Shown here: piece by piece, positions 26,394 to 35,999 of the stretch
Layout of the letters: every line of letters starts with the position of its first letter
Numbering within the stretch: position 1 is the first letter of the stretch
Assembly (NCBI GenBank): GCA_016716765.1
Contig: JADJVA010000009.1
Coordinates: 1 to 64,000 of the forward strand
Source of the DNA: Bdellovibrionales bacterium
GTDB lineage: Bacteria; Bdellovibrionota; Bdellovibrionia; Bdellovibrionales; UBA1609
Direction of reading: 5' to 3'
Length of the DNA: 64,000 nucleotides
Notes under the pieces: generated by a model
The model's database searches: none
Seen by the model: only the letters and a program-made list of their open reading frames with translations
Told to the model about the DNA's origin: nothing
Made by a program: the position numbers and the translations under genes

Positions 26394-27653
26394 ATGAAGT
26401 ATTTATGGGCAACGCTTAATTTTTTGGCCGCCATTTTTGTCGTTTTAATCATCGTAGAATTTGGTTCTGCCTTTTGGTTTTTTGTGGCATCTCAAAACCA
26501 GGGTGGTAAAAGATCAATCAACCATCGCACTCCATTGCTTGACATAAGCGACCAAAATCACATTTCTAGGTTTAGGAAATCTGAACTTCACCGAAGGCGA
26601 ATGGATTATTTTGTTCCAGATCCATTTTTGGGGATTCGCTTTCAGGCTAACGGAGAAGTCTTTGCGGTTGTGCCTGACGACCAGGGCGAAGCTGTCTATT
26701 CTTCACATGGTCTTTTGACCGACAAGTATGGTCTGATTTCAAATTCAAGTGACATAGCTGAAAGAGAATATAATTTGGCCGAAATTATATCTGATCCCTC
26801 TATTTATCGGATAATTGTTTCAGGATCATCGTCATCTGCTTGGGGGGCTTCCGACAATGCGAGTGCTTGGCCGTCACACCTGAATCGGTTACTAAATGAA
26901 GATATAAAATTGCTAAAGAGTCTCGGTTATTCGCGAACCTTTGTTTTCAATACGGGGACCTTTTCCCATACCGTGTCTCAGGAAATATTAAGATTAAGTA
27001 CGGAGACGAGCTATTGGCGGCCCAATATGGTTATTTCCTTTAACGGTCCTGCGCAGTCTGAACTGGAGTACACGGGAAATGCATTTGATTTTTCAATTCA
27101 CTGGGCTCTGAAGCGACTGATCTCTCGGTCAAAGATTGACACCATTTTTATGCCTCTAAACGTTCTTCCTTACACATCGATTTTTTTGACAAATCTGATA
27201 AGGGGCCCACAAGCTGATATTGTCGGGTATCGCCAGCAGGGATATCCAGTCAGATCTTACAATCAGCTTTATATGTCCAAAATTAGGCAAATGGAGGCTG
27301 TTTCAAAGTCTGCCGGCGCTGAGTTTTTGTGGATTCTAGCTCCAATCATGGGAATTTGTCCGGAGGAAAATCTTTTGCCAAGTGAATCTGTCACAAGGGA
27401 ATTTTTTGAGAAAAAGGTTTGGAAGGTCGATTGGGAGAAATATTTGTCTCAATCAAAAGAGGCCTACGCATCCTTAAGTAGTGAAATCAAAAATGACGAT
27501 AGTGCTGGAGGCTTTCTTGATTTTACCTGTCTATTTATAGGCCACAAATCACAGGTCTACGCAGATCCAAGACATTTTGCTGACGAGGGCCATAGAATTG
27601 TCGCCGAAAAAATATACAAAACCATCAAAGAAAGGGTGAGTTTAAAGCCCTGA
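26394..27653 (+). CDS. Membrane-anchored SGNH-like hydrolase
   Basis: A 419-residue protein with one N-terminal helix (residues 5-32) and a periplasmic SGNH/GDSL-like domain. Block I is IIVSGSSSSAWGASD (nucleophile Ser around 145-148). A middle block contains SFNGPAQSE, which could carry the Asn. The C-terminal DPRHFADEGH gives Asp391 and His394. SGNH enzymes of this anchored type are esterases or O-acetyl transferases acting on glycans, or catalytically silent partners of acyltransferases. It follows the exported aldolase-like gene, possibly as a pair. Two more SGNH-type proteins lie at 43230 and 62000. Substrate unknown. Confidence 0.75.
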   Translation: MKYLWATLNFLAAIFVVLIIVEFGSAFWFFVASQNQGGKRSINHRTPLLDISDQNHISRFRKSELHRRRMDYFVPDPFLGIRFQANGEVFAVVPDDQGEAVYSSHGLLTDKYGLISNSSDIAEREYNLAEIISDPSIYRIIVSGSSSSAWGASDNASAWPSHLNRLLNEDIKLLKSLGYSRTFVFNTGTFSHTVSQEILRLSTETSYWRPNMVISFNGPAQSELEYTGNAFDFSIHWALKRLISRSKIDTIFMPLNVLPYTSIFLTNLIRGPQADIVGYRQQGYPVRSYNQLYMSKIRQMEAVSKSAGAEFLWILAPIMGICPEENLLPSESVTREFFEKKVWKVDWEKYLSQSKEAYASLSSEIKNDDSAGGFLDFTCLFIGHKSQVYADPRHFADEGHRIVAEKIYKTIKERVSLKP

Positions 27654-27672
27654 AACAAGGCAGCCCTTCTGT

Positions 27673-28917
27673 CTACTTTTTTACTGTTACTTTTGACTGC
27701 ACTTTTGTTCCAGAAATCGAGGAAAGTTCACATTCGAGCCTCAGGACACGATCATTTTTAACCAGGTCAATTATTGACCATTCAAGCAATACTGGTGCTT
27801 TTAGCTGCGGAGAATAAGCAGATTTGAAAATTCTGATAACCTTGCTTTTGTTGATAACAACAGCTTGAGTATCTACCAAGGTTTGACTGCCAAACTTTGG
27901 AACAAATTGCTTTCGCGATGGCCTGACTATCAATGTTGAATCAAGGGTAATATTTTCTTTTTTATTTTCAAAAACGTCAATTGATCCGTGAAAAATCGTG
28001 GGAGGAATTCCTATTGAAAAAGTTGGTAAGCGATCAAATTTAAATTTAAATGTTCTGTCCTCCATATTTTTACCTCCGCCTGTCTTTTTTTCTCCCAATC
28101 CGAAATAGAACATCCAAATGGGTCCGGTTGAAACATTCTCACCAACCATTGAAGTGAATTTGGCGGTCACGTTTTCGTTCTTTTTATCCATGATCTCCAA
28201 TTCCATGGCTGGCGTTGCTTCTTTTTTGCATATATATTTTAGTTTTGTACCCGCGTCGGGCAATTGGAAAGTGTGACTATTTGAAGTGGCGATATCTTTG
28301 TCGTTCTTAAACCCTTTGAGCAAGCAATCCTCACCCCCGAGAAAGGTATTTTTGGGCCCGACAGCTTGCTTTTTCAAATGTATCCGGTAGGGTTCAGAGT
28401 AGCTCATTTTCAATTTTAGTTCCCCTCCCTTTCCATCAATGTTTTTGATGGTTGTTTCGATGGGAATTGCAAAGCCTTGTCCAAGTGCTGAACTCATTTT
28501 TTCCTTTGCCATTATCTTTACAGTGGTTTGTGCATCAAATGAATGTGGCGAGTCAGAAAATGTCAGAATCCCGCTGTATTCTCCCGCTTTCAATGAGGCA
28601 ACCTGCGCCAGATTGCCACTCTTGATGGAGCTTAATCTTGGTACATCACCTGCCCGGCTAAGAGAAGGAATGCCAGCAATATACCCCCAATCTGAAAACA
28701 GTCCGCCATCGATATAATCTTGGGGGTTTGTTGAGGCCCACTCCAAAAACATGATCTCATCTTCGGTCGTGCGATAAAAACCGAGAGCTAACTCTTTGGT
28801 CTGGGGACCCTTGCAGGAGTAGACAGCAGAAGTTCCGCTCGCAGGAAAACCAGGCCCTGCTAAGACGTAATGAGAGAAAAATACCGAAATTAAGAAAGAA
28901 AATACATACCGCAACAT
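27673..28917 (-). CDS. Secreted protein of unknown function
   Basis: I start this at ATG 28917, which has AAGGA about ten bases upstream and yields a normal signal peptide (LRYVFSFLISVFFSHYVLA); a longer in-frame extension reaches 29025 but lacks sense as a leader. The mature 390 residues look all-beta, with Lys-rich strands and a few cysteines (SCKGP, GGEDCLLKG, YICKKE, LECELSS) that could form disulfides. I recognise no family. It converges on the SGNH gene with 19 bases between stops and may be co-transcribed with the protein encoded upstream at 29138-30217. Confidence 0.72.
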   Translation of the reverse strand: MLRYVFSFLISVFFSHYVLAGPGFPASGTSAVYSCKGPQTKELALGFYRTTEDEIMFLEWASTNPQDYIDGGLFSDWGYIAGIPSLSRAGDVPRLSSIKSGNLAQVASLKAGEYSGILTFSDSPHSFDAQTTVKIMAKEKMSSALGQGFAIPIETTIKNIDGKGGELKLKMSYSEPYRIHLKKQAVGPKNTFLGGEDCLLKGFKNDKDIATSNSHTFQLPDAGTKLKYICKKEATPAMELEIMDKKNENVTAKFTSMVGENVSTGPIWMFYFGLGEKKTGGGKNMEDRTFKFKFDRLPTFSIGIPPTIFHGSIDVFENKKENITLDSTLIVRPSRKQFVPKFGSQTLVDTQAVVINKSKVIRIFKSAYSPQLKAPVLLEWSIIDLVKNDRVLRLECELSSISGTKVQSKVTVKK

Positions 28918-29137
28918 CTCGGCTGTCCTTTTTGAGTGTTTATCATCAGAAATGGCAATCATCCATCGGTATGGTAACCAATATTGGAGAGGGAATGCCA
29001 GATCTTTTTGGTGGGGATGCAGCACGTGAACACGCGTCTAAAAACCAGACCTTTGACGCGCTGAAAAAATCAGGCCGGTGCCTTAGCTTTCAATGCGGGT
29101 TCTGCAGGTTTCTGGCAGGTCTAAAAAGGGAAAAATT

Positions 29138-30217
29138 CTAGGTGCCGCACATTTTTCTATTTGGATCCCCGAGGTCCAGTCGAATTTGCTTTTGACCCGA
29201 TTTAAGTAAGATAACAGGGATGTAGTTCAGAATTCGGCCCTCATGGTCCAAGCGAAAACGTCCAAAAAGAGTATCAAACTCTGGGGAATTATTCGGAGTC
29301 AGAGGTCTCCAGTCCGAATTTAAGACCTGTAGACCAACTTCCAAAGTTGAAAATAAATAGGCAGAATGAAAGTCTGGATCCAATTTGGTCGACCTCCTAA
29401 AATCTGCAGAGAAGGCACAATTTTGATTGGATTTCTCATATGAGACATTTGGATGCCAGAACATGACTCTCGCGGTGTGAGGCCAAATTGCCGTGGGGTC
29501 CGAAGGACCGTATGGAATAATTTTGAGCGCTGACATAAAGTGTTTCATTTTTTCCATGTTCTTCATCTTCTGACGAATCGGTGTCCAGATGACTATCCAG
29601 TCATTAACGGAAAAGACATCCTGTCCAAGCTCAGAACGTCGTTTCAATTCATCGAGGCTCACCCATTGGATAAGTGGGCCCTCGCCCATTTCGGAGGAAA
29701 TCAATCGATTAAGTTCTGCCCGGGCTTCCAATAGATATTTGAGTGTGAAGTCAAAAAGGACCACCACTCTTTTCGGACCTGATTCGGTTACCAGTAATCT
29801 CTTAAAGACCGTTCGGAGATAGTCCCTAGACCTTGGAAAGACCGATACAGTGGGAAATTTTTTATCGAACTCGGGCGAAGCAGTCACGCAATTGAGATAA
29901 AAAGAAGATTTTCTTCTGCGAAGGACGGCAATATCAGAAAAGTATTCTTCTAGGAGATCTGAGCTACATGGTGCAAGCGTCATCGATTCACTATTGATCT
30001 TGCTCTTAATTTGACCAAGCGATCCCGCAATTTCCACCTCATTTTTTCGTGTCTTTGACCAAAATTCAAATGATGCGTTTATAAGGAGCTTCTTCTGCTT
30101 AGAACTGAAATCCTCAATTTTGTCAGAAACTTCCGTGGAAATTGCAATTGGACAGTACAAGATGAGTTCTAAAAATAATACTAACGAAAGGAGTTTGACT
30201 ATTTGCAGCCGTGCCAT
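29138..30217 (-). CDS. Periplasmic binding-protein-like exported protein
   Basis: A 359-residue protein started at ATG 30217, where GAGGA lies at normal distance and the leader is a signal peptide (IVKLLSLVLFLELILYCPIA). The second half resembles type-1 periplasmic binding proteins of the branched-chain amino-acid class: DFHSAYLFSTLEVGLQVLN, then FDTLFGRFRLDHEGR and PVILLKSGQK, the usual end of that fold. The N-terminal part (SSDLLEEYFSDIAVLRRRK and YLRTVFKRLLVTES) fits the first lobe, but the ligand loops are not conserved. No ABC permease or ATPase is nearby, so it may be a sensor or an orphan binding protein. Family call tentative. Confidence 0.5.
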   Translation of the reverse strand: MARLQIVKLLSLVLFLELILYCPIAISTEVSDKIEDFSSKQKKLLINASFEFWSKTRKNEVEIAGSLGQIKSKINSESMTLAPCSSDLLEEYFSDIAVLRRRKSSFYLNCVTASPEFDKKFPTVSVFPRSRDYLRTVFKRLLVTESGPKRVVVLFDFTLKYLLEARAELNRLISSEMGEGPLIQWVSLDELKRRSELGQDVFSVNDWIVIWTPIRQKMKNMEKMKHFMSALKIIPYGPSDPTAIWPHTARVMFWHPNVSYEKSNQNCAFSADFRRSTKLDPDFHSAYLFSTLEVGLQVLNSDWRPLTPNNSPEFDTLFGRFRLDHEGRILNYIPVILLKSGQKQIRLDLGDPNRKMCGT

Positions 30218-30247
30218 TAATAGCAGGTCCTCATACAAGTCGAACAA

Positions 30248-30621
30248 TGTTCATCGAGATTAAACTTCTATTTAAAATCAAACACAACCCAAATGATCGA
30301 GCTTAGTCACGCCCAGGTAGTTGCGCTCATTAGTTACATACAGCGATCAATTGAATTGAATAGGTTTAAATTTGCCCGACTTTCTACTCATTCTTCATTT
30401 GGGTACGTATGTAAGCACGCCGAGTTAAACCGATGTCATGGGATTATGTGACGAGGGGCGAGTTTCCTCGGAGGAGCGATTGTTTCAATCTGATACGAAG
30501 GGCGACATTGACTTGTGCTTGAGGGATTAATTGCCATTTGGCAGCCTGGGGATCCATCTCCAGCAGGCTTTTCCATTTTTCTGCTTATATAGAAGACGGA
30601 GGAGATGTATGATTTTTATAG
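30248..30621. other. Long leader or intergenic region before the VWA gene
   Basis: About 370 bases between divergent genes with no convincing frame of its own. Its last part holds a terminator-like hairpin (30544-30572) and a strong GGAGGAG (30598-30604). A short palindrome CCTC/GAGG lies near 30468-30476. The length and structure suggest a long 5' leader for the gene at 30622. Confidence 0.5.
30544..30572 (+). terminator. Terminator-like hairpin inside a 5' leader
   Basis: GCCTG at 30544-30548 pairs with CAGGC at 30564-30568, with GGGA/TCTC pairs inside. The stem is followed directly by TTTT, then CCATTTTT. The position, 50 bases ahead of the VWA gene, fits an attenuator at least as well as an end-of-gene terminator, because no plus-strand gene ends nearby. 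Confidence 0.4.
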
Positions 30622-30725
30622 ATGAAGATTTCTCTAAATCGGGTCCTTGTATATTTGTCGGTGTCACTAACTGTTTTAGGTGGGGTCATTTCCTTTCAAT
30701 TTTGCAGCGATGTAAAATTGCATAG
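30609..30725 (+). CDS. Possible 38-residue overlapping small ORF
   Basis: An ATG at 30609 sits only four bases after the strong GGAGGAG, while the VWA gene's ATG at 30622 is 17 bases away and in another frame. The small frame runs 38 codons (starting MIFIDEDFSK) and ends inside the VWA gene's signal-peptide region. It may be a coupling or decoy ORF, or an accident. No family is visible. Confidence 0.2.
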   Translation: MIFIDEDFSKSGPCIFVGVTNCFRWGHFLSILQRCKIA

Positions 30726-32319
30726 AATAGATAAGGCAAGCGTTCGCACTCAAGGAATTGGTGAAATTTGTTTAAAAGGTCCCTCCAATCTTGAGAATCC
30801 TCAGAGAATTATTTTTTTTTTAGATCAATCTGAAAGCATGCAGGGAATTGATCCGGCAAGTGCAAATCCACTCACGAAGGCCAAAAGGGTCGATGCGCTT
30901 CGTGAATTAATTGATTTCTATAAAGCTGAAGATAACTTTTATATCAGTTTCGGCTTTGTAATGGATCGAACCGCAGGATTCTTGAGTCATACGGAAGGTT
31001 TGAATGGAGTAGGGGGGCAAGCATGTCCCACCCAGCTGTTTTACCATCCCCGAAATCAGGATGACTATGTAAAAATACAGACCATATTGGATAACCAAGA
31101 CATTTTAAGCCAAAGAGCATCCGGTGGGACTTCCTTTTCAGATTTTTTAGTCGGCGCAAAAGACTGCATTTCTGCGGATATGGCCATTCATCCTGACTCT
31201 TCTTACAATGTTGTTTTGGTAACAGACGGACAAGACAACTACTCGTCTATGGATACCTTAAGAACTCTGGTTCAGCAACTCATCACTTTGGGGAAAGTTT
31301 CAGGTCAAAAGCTAAGCCAGGCGAATCTTTTCTTCTACCTGATCAATAAGGATCCAGATGTCATTTCCTATATGGTGTCTCTTTTAAATGAAGCTCGAAA
31401 TATAGGAGGCTATTTAAGCGAAGTCTATCCCTACATTGAAGATGATCTTTCTAAATTGAATTATTTGGAAATGAGGATCTTCAATCGAAAGAAGTATCGC
31501 ATTCAGAGATTTTTTGCCACAAATATGAATGCGGCAGTTTCTGATCTTGACGGATTCATTATGGCTGATTCGGACGGAGATGGCTTGGCAGACGAGGACG
31601 AATTAAATCCTCCGTACGGAAGGCTTGCCACAAGTCCTCGTCATTTTAGCACCCAATTCTCGGTAAAGTCTCAGGATTTGAAATCTCAATGCTCAGACAA
31701 GGTTTTTGTTAAATATGGATTTTGTCCGGGATCTTGCTTTTCAGGGGAGGCCTTAGCAGATACGGATAGTGACGGTGTTAGCAATTGTGATGAATCTTCA
31801 GAATACCACACGGAAAAAGCAAACCTTGAATCTGATGGCGATGGGATTTTTGATGGACTTGAAGTGAGAATTGGATCCAGCCCATCAGAAAAGGATGATA
31901 CGGCTGATGCCAGTGGAGATGGGATCGATAACTATCACAAAGCACTCTCTCAAATCAGTTCCAAATTCAACAACAGAGGTGTGAAACACAGATATCTAAC
32001 GAGAACTGAATTTAATTTCACAAGAGAATTGCAAAATATGAACTGCTATCATCTGTCGGTTAGCGATTTGCCTCTTTTTAACACAGCTGCAGTTTTGGGG
32101 AATGATACGACTTCGAATACTCTGACCGAACTTAGGCATGACTCCGGTGGTAATGCCATTAAATTTCTTATCTATATGGTTCCTGAAAATGAGCCAAATT
32201 CTAATCCCGAGATTCTAGTTTCGCGCAAACCCCTCTTGTTATACTATCAAGACTTTGGAGAATACGTGCGAAGCTTTACGTCTCTTTCGGAGAGGGATTT
32301 TAGACTTTATGAAAAATAG
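30622..32319 (+). CDS. VWA-domain lipoprotein with calcium-type DxDxDG repeats
   Basis: A 565-residue exported protein. The leader (VLVYLSVSLTVLGGVISFQFC) ends in a lipobox-like FQFC at Cys28. A von Willebrand A domain follows, with a complete MIDAS: DQSES (Asp68, Ser70, Ser72), SGGTSFSD (Thr170) and LVTDGQD (Asp202). Next come four thrombospondin-3-like calcium motifs at about 316-327, 380-391, 403-414 and 429-440 (for example DSDGDGLADEDE), with cysteines between them. Such proteins bind ligands in a metal-dependent way at the cell surface. It is the only in-frame start after the stop at 30610, although its Shine-Dalgarno spacing is long. The next lipoprotein gene overlaps its end by 11 bases. 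Confidence 0.88.
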   Translation: MKISLNRVLVYLSVSLTVLGGVISFQFCSDVKLHRIDKASVRTQGIGEICLKGPSNLENPQRIIFFLDQSESMQGIDPASANPLTKAKRVDALRELIDFYKAEDNFYISFGFVMDRTAGFLSHTEGLNGVGGQACPTQLFYHPRNQDDYVKIQTILDNQDILSQRASGGTSFSDFLVGAKDCISADMAIHPDSSYNVVLVTDGQDNYSSMDTLRTLVQQLITLGKVSGQKLSQANLFFYLINKDPDVISYMVSLLNEARNIGGYLSEVYPYIEDDLSKLNYLEMRIFNRKKYRIQRFFATNMNAAVSDLDGFIMADSDGDGLADEDELNPPYGRLATSPRHFSTQFSVKSQDLKSQCSDKVFVKYGFCPGSCFSGEALADTDSDGVSNCDESSEYHTEKANLESDGDGIFDGLEVRIGSSPSEKDDTADASGDGIDNYHKALSQISSKFNNRGVKHRYLTRTEFNFTRELQNMNCYHLSVSDLPLFNTAAVLGNDTTSNTLTELRHDSGGNAIKFLIYMVPENEPNSNPEILVSRKPLLLYYQDFGEYVRSFTSLSERDFRLYEK

Positions 32320-34282
32320 ATTTTTTTTGAAGTTTGGCCATCAACAATGGTTACGAAGTTCTAAGAGCTTAGCTTTTAAGCTTTCGTTGAGTATTGCTTC
32401 TCTGAGTCTTACCCTTCTTGTCTTTTATAATGCTTGTTCTGAACAGAAGAACGCACCGAAGAGCAATGGCTCCAGGACTGTTGTTGGTCAATCTTTGCAA
32501 AAAACAAAGGGAATCAACGTCGGGGAGTCAAGGGACATCTGGGCCGCTAATTTTGTAGCCTTGGGAGCTGAGGGTGATGCCACTTATTTTAATATCTACA
32601 AATTGGCATTAAATGTTGAAAAGGGTTTTCCAATAAAGACGTGGAGGCTAAAAACTCCTAGTTTTATGAATAGTGTAAGCGGGTCGAGGACCTTTGTGAG
32701 TGAATGGGGCTTGCTAGTGGCTCGTTCAGGTACGGCATCGCGTCCTGATATTGGAGAGCATCCAGATAACGAAGTAACACTTTATTTGATTCCCTCGGAT
32801 AGTACATTCGATCTCGTTCGAGACCAATCGAGTGGTATCAGAGCCATATTCACAACGGGACCTCGGGTAGATAGTGATTATGCACCGCTTTACCGAGATG
32901 AATCGGCTGATATCAAAGGAGTGAAAAATGCTCAACAATGGGGCAGGGCCTCTACTCTCTCCTATAAGGTTACAGTTGATGGGCGGGATTACAAATATAT
33001 TGGCGTTATTTGGCGGTTAAATCGAACAACTCCCACTCTGCGATTGGAAAGATTCTTATGGAATGAAACTCAAAGAACATTTGTTCGCGTGCGTCCCTAT
33101 GAGTTTACACCCCAGGAAGATAACGTGGCTATGGCCGGAGTCGGAGTTTATACGGGCGCATTAAATCCTTGTGATCCTCATTTGAAAGTGAATAATATCT
33201 GTATTCCAGCATATTATGGAACTCCCTTTGGAGCTGTTTTTGGAGTCAAACTCAATGGCGATGTCCCATCTGTCCAGTACAACGATAGTCAGAAGGGTCC
33301 TGTCTTTAATGCGGATTCCTATCGATATTTGCCGCCCAACGTAAGCCCGCGATTTCAATCTACCTCCCATCCCTCAGCAGGAGGAGGAAGATTTGGAAGT
33401 ATCAACGGAGGTGTTTATTCAGGCGCGGTGGATACAAGTTCAGAAGAGGGTGATCAGGGTGCTGGGTCTTTAATAATTACAAGCCAAAGCAGTTTGAGGA
33501 GAGATGAGTGTTGCAGCACCCATGTCGCCTTTGATAGCATGAACGACTTGGTTTTTTCGACATTTCGAGAAAGTGTGCTGTCTCAGCCGCCTGGAACTCC
33601 TCCTACCACCGGAAGAAGTATTGTATCTGTCTTTAGGAAGGAGTGCTTTTTTAAGACAGCGGATTGCGGGCCTGATACCAATGGGTCGATTGCTTCAAAA
33701 AAGGACCGATTTCGAATTTACGAAGACGTCGGGGCCAGTTTAGGGCCGATTTCCGATCTGGGAAATGGTTGTTTAGCTGCTCTTGACTTAAATCGACCCC
33801 TTGAAGGGCTCAAGCAGTTTAGTGGCGTATATCGTATCTGCATCAATGATCCAAAAGATTTGTCAAAGGGTGTGGGTTCCCTGAAAATCGCTGATTTGCA
33901 GGGGAACGCTTATATGTATAATGATTTTACAGCTGCCACCCTGTATGATCTTCCGATCATATCACATTTTGACTTCTGGGCTGAGAGTCAACTTCAGGAA
34001 GTTAAGAATGTTAAGTTTTACTGGGAACCAAAGCAGGCCTACCCAGTCGAAATGTTTGGCCTCAGGGTGTCTTACCGATGTTATGCAAACGGAACGGTCG
34101 TGACTGATAATCTTCCGGCATTCCAGCCCATCTCAAGCGAAAATATCCCAAAGGCATTTGAAGAATCCACGCCATTGGAGGCATGTGGAGGTCCTGAAAT
34201 TAATCAGGTAGATTTAAAACTCGAAAGAATAGGTCGTCAAAGATATACGCGCTTTCAGATGATAAAATTGTCGTCTGATTGA
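32309..34282 (+). CDS. Large lipoprotein of unknown function, partner of the VWA protein
   Basis: I start it at ATG 32309, preceded by GGAGAGGGA and overlapping the VWA gene's last codons, which gives 657 residues. The leader (LSLSIASLSLTLLVFYNAC) ends in a lipobox-like YNAC. The mature part is Gly/Ser/Pro-rich and probably all-beta, with scattered cysteines, including DECCS and YRCYANG near the end. I recognise no domain; the even strand pattern could be a beta-propeller. Translational coupling with the VWA gene suggests that the two form a surface complex. The 3' neighbour on the other strand ends three bases away. Confidence 0.7.
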   Translation: MKNRFFLKFGHQQWLRSSKSLAFKLSLSIASLSLTLLVFYNACSEQKNAPKSNGSRTVVGQSLQKTKGINVGESRDIWAANFVALGAEGDATYFNIYKLALNVEKGFPIKTWRLKTPSFMNSVSGSRTFVSEWGLLVARSGTASRPDIGEHPDNEVTLYLIPSDSTFDLVRDQSSGIRAIFTTGPRVDSDYAPLYRDESADIKGVKNAQQWGRASTLSYKVTVDGRDYKYIGVIWRLNRTTPTLRLERFLWNETQRTFVRVRPYEFTPQEDNVAMAGVGVYTGALNPCDPHLKVNNICIPAYYGTPFGAVFGVKLNGDVPSVQYNDSQKGPVFNADSYRYLPPNVSPRFQSTSHPSAGGGRFGSINGGVYSGAVDTSSEEGDQGAGSLIITSQSSLRRDECCSTHVAFDSMNDLVFSTFRESVLSQPPGTPPTTGRSIVSVFRKECFFKTADCGPDTNGSIASKKDRFRIYEDVGASLGPISDLGNGCLAALDLNRPLEGLKQFSGVYRICINDPKDLSKGVGSLKIADLQGNAYMYNDFTAATLYDLPIISHFDFWAESQLQEVKNVKFYWEPKQAYPVEMFGLRVSYRCYANGTVVTDNLPAFQPISSENIPKAFEESTPLEACGGPEINQVDLKLERIGRQRYTRFQMIKLSSD

Positions 34283-34285
34283 TTT

Positions 34286-34930
34286 TTAGAAAAGAAACTT
34301 ATCAAAATCTGCGGGGGCAGGGCATTCAATTGTTTGCCCTTTTATTTTAAGGAAAGAACAATGTAAAAACATTCGTCTCGTTTGATACCGATCCTGAATC
34401 ATGCGATTGTATTTTAAATCGCCATACCGAGAATCGCCGATCAAGGGATGTTTAGCTAAGGCCGTGTGTTTTCGGATTTGATGTTGTCTCCCAGTAATCA
34501 AAACAAATTTACAGAGAGAAAAATAACGATTAAATTTCAGAACTTGGAATTTAGTCTCACAGGAAACCCTATCCCTCACGATGCCCTCAGGATTCCTACG
34601 ACCCTCAGCTCTGTCCGTGAGCGGGCTGTTCCAAACACCCTCGCAAACAGAGAGTTGGCCTCGGATAATACCAGTATAGATCTTTTCTACCCTTCTTCCT
34701 TGAAATTCATCAGCTAAATCTCTCGCGCAATCTTTGTTTAAGGCGATAAGCTGGATTCCACTTGTTTCTTTGTCGAGTCGGTGGACAGGAAATAGAAGAG
34801 AAATGCCCATTTCAGTTTCAATTGTTGACAACAAGTTGTCTGTGTCTTCGCAATTATGAACAGATTTTCCAGCACTTTTGTTTACGGCAAGAAAATCATT
34901 ATTTTTAAATAGAATTTGTACGTTGCTCAT
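34286..34930 (-). CDS. RluA-family pseudouridine synthase
   Basis: A 214-residue stand-alone catalytic domain that turns uridine into pseudouridine in rRNA or tRNA. Motif I is VQILFKNNDFLAVNKSAGKSVH, motif II is FPVHRLDKETSGIQL with the catalytic Asp53, and motif III is FVLITGRQHQIRKHTA, followed by HPLIGDSRYGD. There is no S4 domain, which fits the shorter RluA/TruC-like forms. I start at ATG 34930, because the family begins just before VQILFKN; the longer frame to 34996 adds an unrelated 22-residue hydrophobic extension. The target uridine cannot be deduced. Confidence 0.93.
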   Translation of the reverse strand: MSNVQILFKNNDFLAVNKSAGKSVHNCEDTDNLLSTIETEMGISLLFPVHRLDKETSGIQLIALNKDCARDLADEFQGRRVEKIYTGIIRGQLSVCEGVWNSPLTDRAEGRRNPEGIVRDRVSCETKFQVLKFNRYFSLCKFVLITGRQHQIRKHTALAKHPLIGDSRYGDLKYNRMIQDRYQTRRMFLHCSFLKIKGQTIECPAPADFDKFLF

Positions 34931-35087
34931 AAGGAACAATAAATGCCGCAAATATTTGAATTTGGCAACAAGGGCCGCATTTGACATTTGAGTCAAGAGA
35001 ACGGCCCTCTCATCTAACCTATCGTTTTGCCCACATTATTATTAGCTAGGAACCGGGCATAAAGGGTAACTGTAACTAAGAAAAAAA

Positions 35088-35591
35088 TTACTTGCAGTCC
35101 GGCACATCAAAGGACTTCTTAAATAACAGCTTCTTTGAAGCGGCGTTACCGACGTCGCCTAAGACAGGTATTTCAAAGTGAAGAGACTGCTTGAAGGTCT
35201 TCTTTTCCCAGTTAATGCACTCGCCAAGGCCTTTATCAGATCCCAAATCCTCCAGATCGGTACAAACTTCCGTTTCATAGCTCAAAGGTAACCTGATGAG
35301 TCTTTTTCCATATCTGACGCATTCCAATTCCTGCACATTTTCTTTGGTTGCAGTATGAGTGACATATGATTCACAATAACTGATAGGTTCAATAGTTCGA
35401 ATAAAATTATCTTTTTTGCACGTGTTCAGGAATCCGTGGCTATGGGCATAATCGCCAAACCTAGCGATAGGATCGTTGACTGTAACATTAGGCGTACTAA
35501 CTATTTCACTCCAGTCACTACTCGGGTTAATATAGTCAGCTTGCGCACCTGCGATTATAACGAAACTCATTAAAGTGATCAGCTTTTTCAA
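35088..35591 (-). CDS. Small secreted cysteine-containing protein
   Basis: A 167-residue exported protein with a TTG start, strongly supported by AGGAGGAG just upstream and by a standard signal peptide (KKLITLMSFVIIAGAQA). The mature part has seven cysteines (TCKKD, SYCES, LECVR, EVCTD, GECINW, VPDCK), which suggests disulfide bonds. I know no family. It is monocistronic, with 400 bases of upstream gap. Confidence 0.72.
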   Translation of the reverse strand: MKKLITLMSFVIIAGAQADYINPSSDWSEIVSTPNVTVNDPIARFGDYAHSHGFLNTCKKDNFIRTIEPISYCESYVTHTATKENVQELECVRYGKRLIRLPLSYETEVCTDLEDLGSDKGLGECINWEKKTFKQSLHFEIPVLGDVGNAASKKLLFKKSFDVPDCK

Positions 35592-35999
35592 AACTCCTCC
35601 TCTTTGTTGGTAGTTGAAAGACTAATTCATAAAGAACGTCTATTTGTGGGACGCACTCGGTTGTTGAGTCAATCAGACGGTCAAGTATTTCAATGAAGAA
35701 ATGAGGTCAAATAAAATTGAAATTTATAGAGAGAAAGATGGAATAAAGGATGAGTATTGAAATTATAATCCTTTCGTATCTGAATTGACGATGTAAAAAA
35801 TGTATTTACAATATTTGATTAGACAGAAATTGGAATGGTAGGGATCTATCATGTTGATCGGTGAGACAGGCTTAGGCAAAGTCAGAGACTGTTTTCGTGA
35901 AATGTTCCATTTGGTATTTTTGCGGTCAGAATTTGAAATAAAATTGATATATTTTTTTAGTATAAGAGCGCCGCAGTTGAGAGAAGGGTTGGTTGAAAA
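35592..35999. other. AT-rich divergent intergenic region
   Basis: About 400 bases between divergent exported-protein genes, very AT-rich, with no convincing frame. A promoter candidate at 35785-35812 reads toward the lipoprotein gene at 36000. Nothing else is recognised. Confidence 0.5.
35785..35812 (+). promoter_or_regulatory. Candidate sigma-70-type promoter
   Basis: TTGACG at 35785-35790 and TACAAT at 35807-35812 are 16 bases apart in very AT-rich DNA, about 190 bases ahead of the gene at 36000. The match to the consensus is good, but no other evidence is available. Confidence 0.4.
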
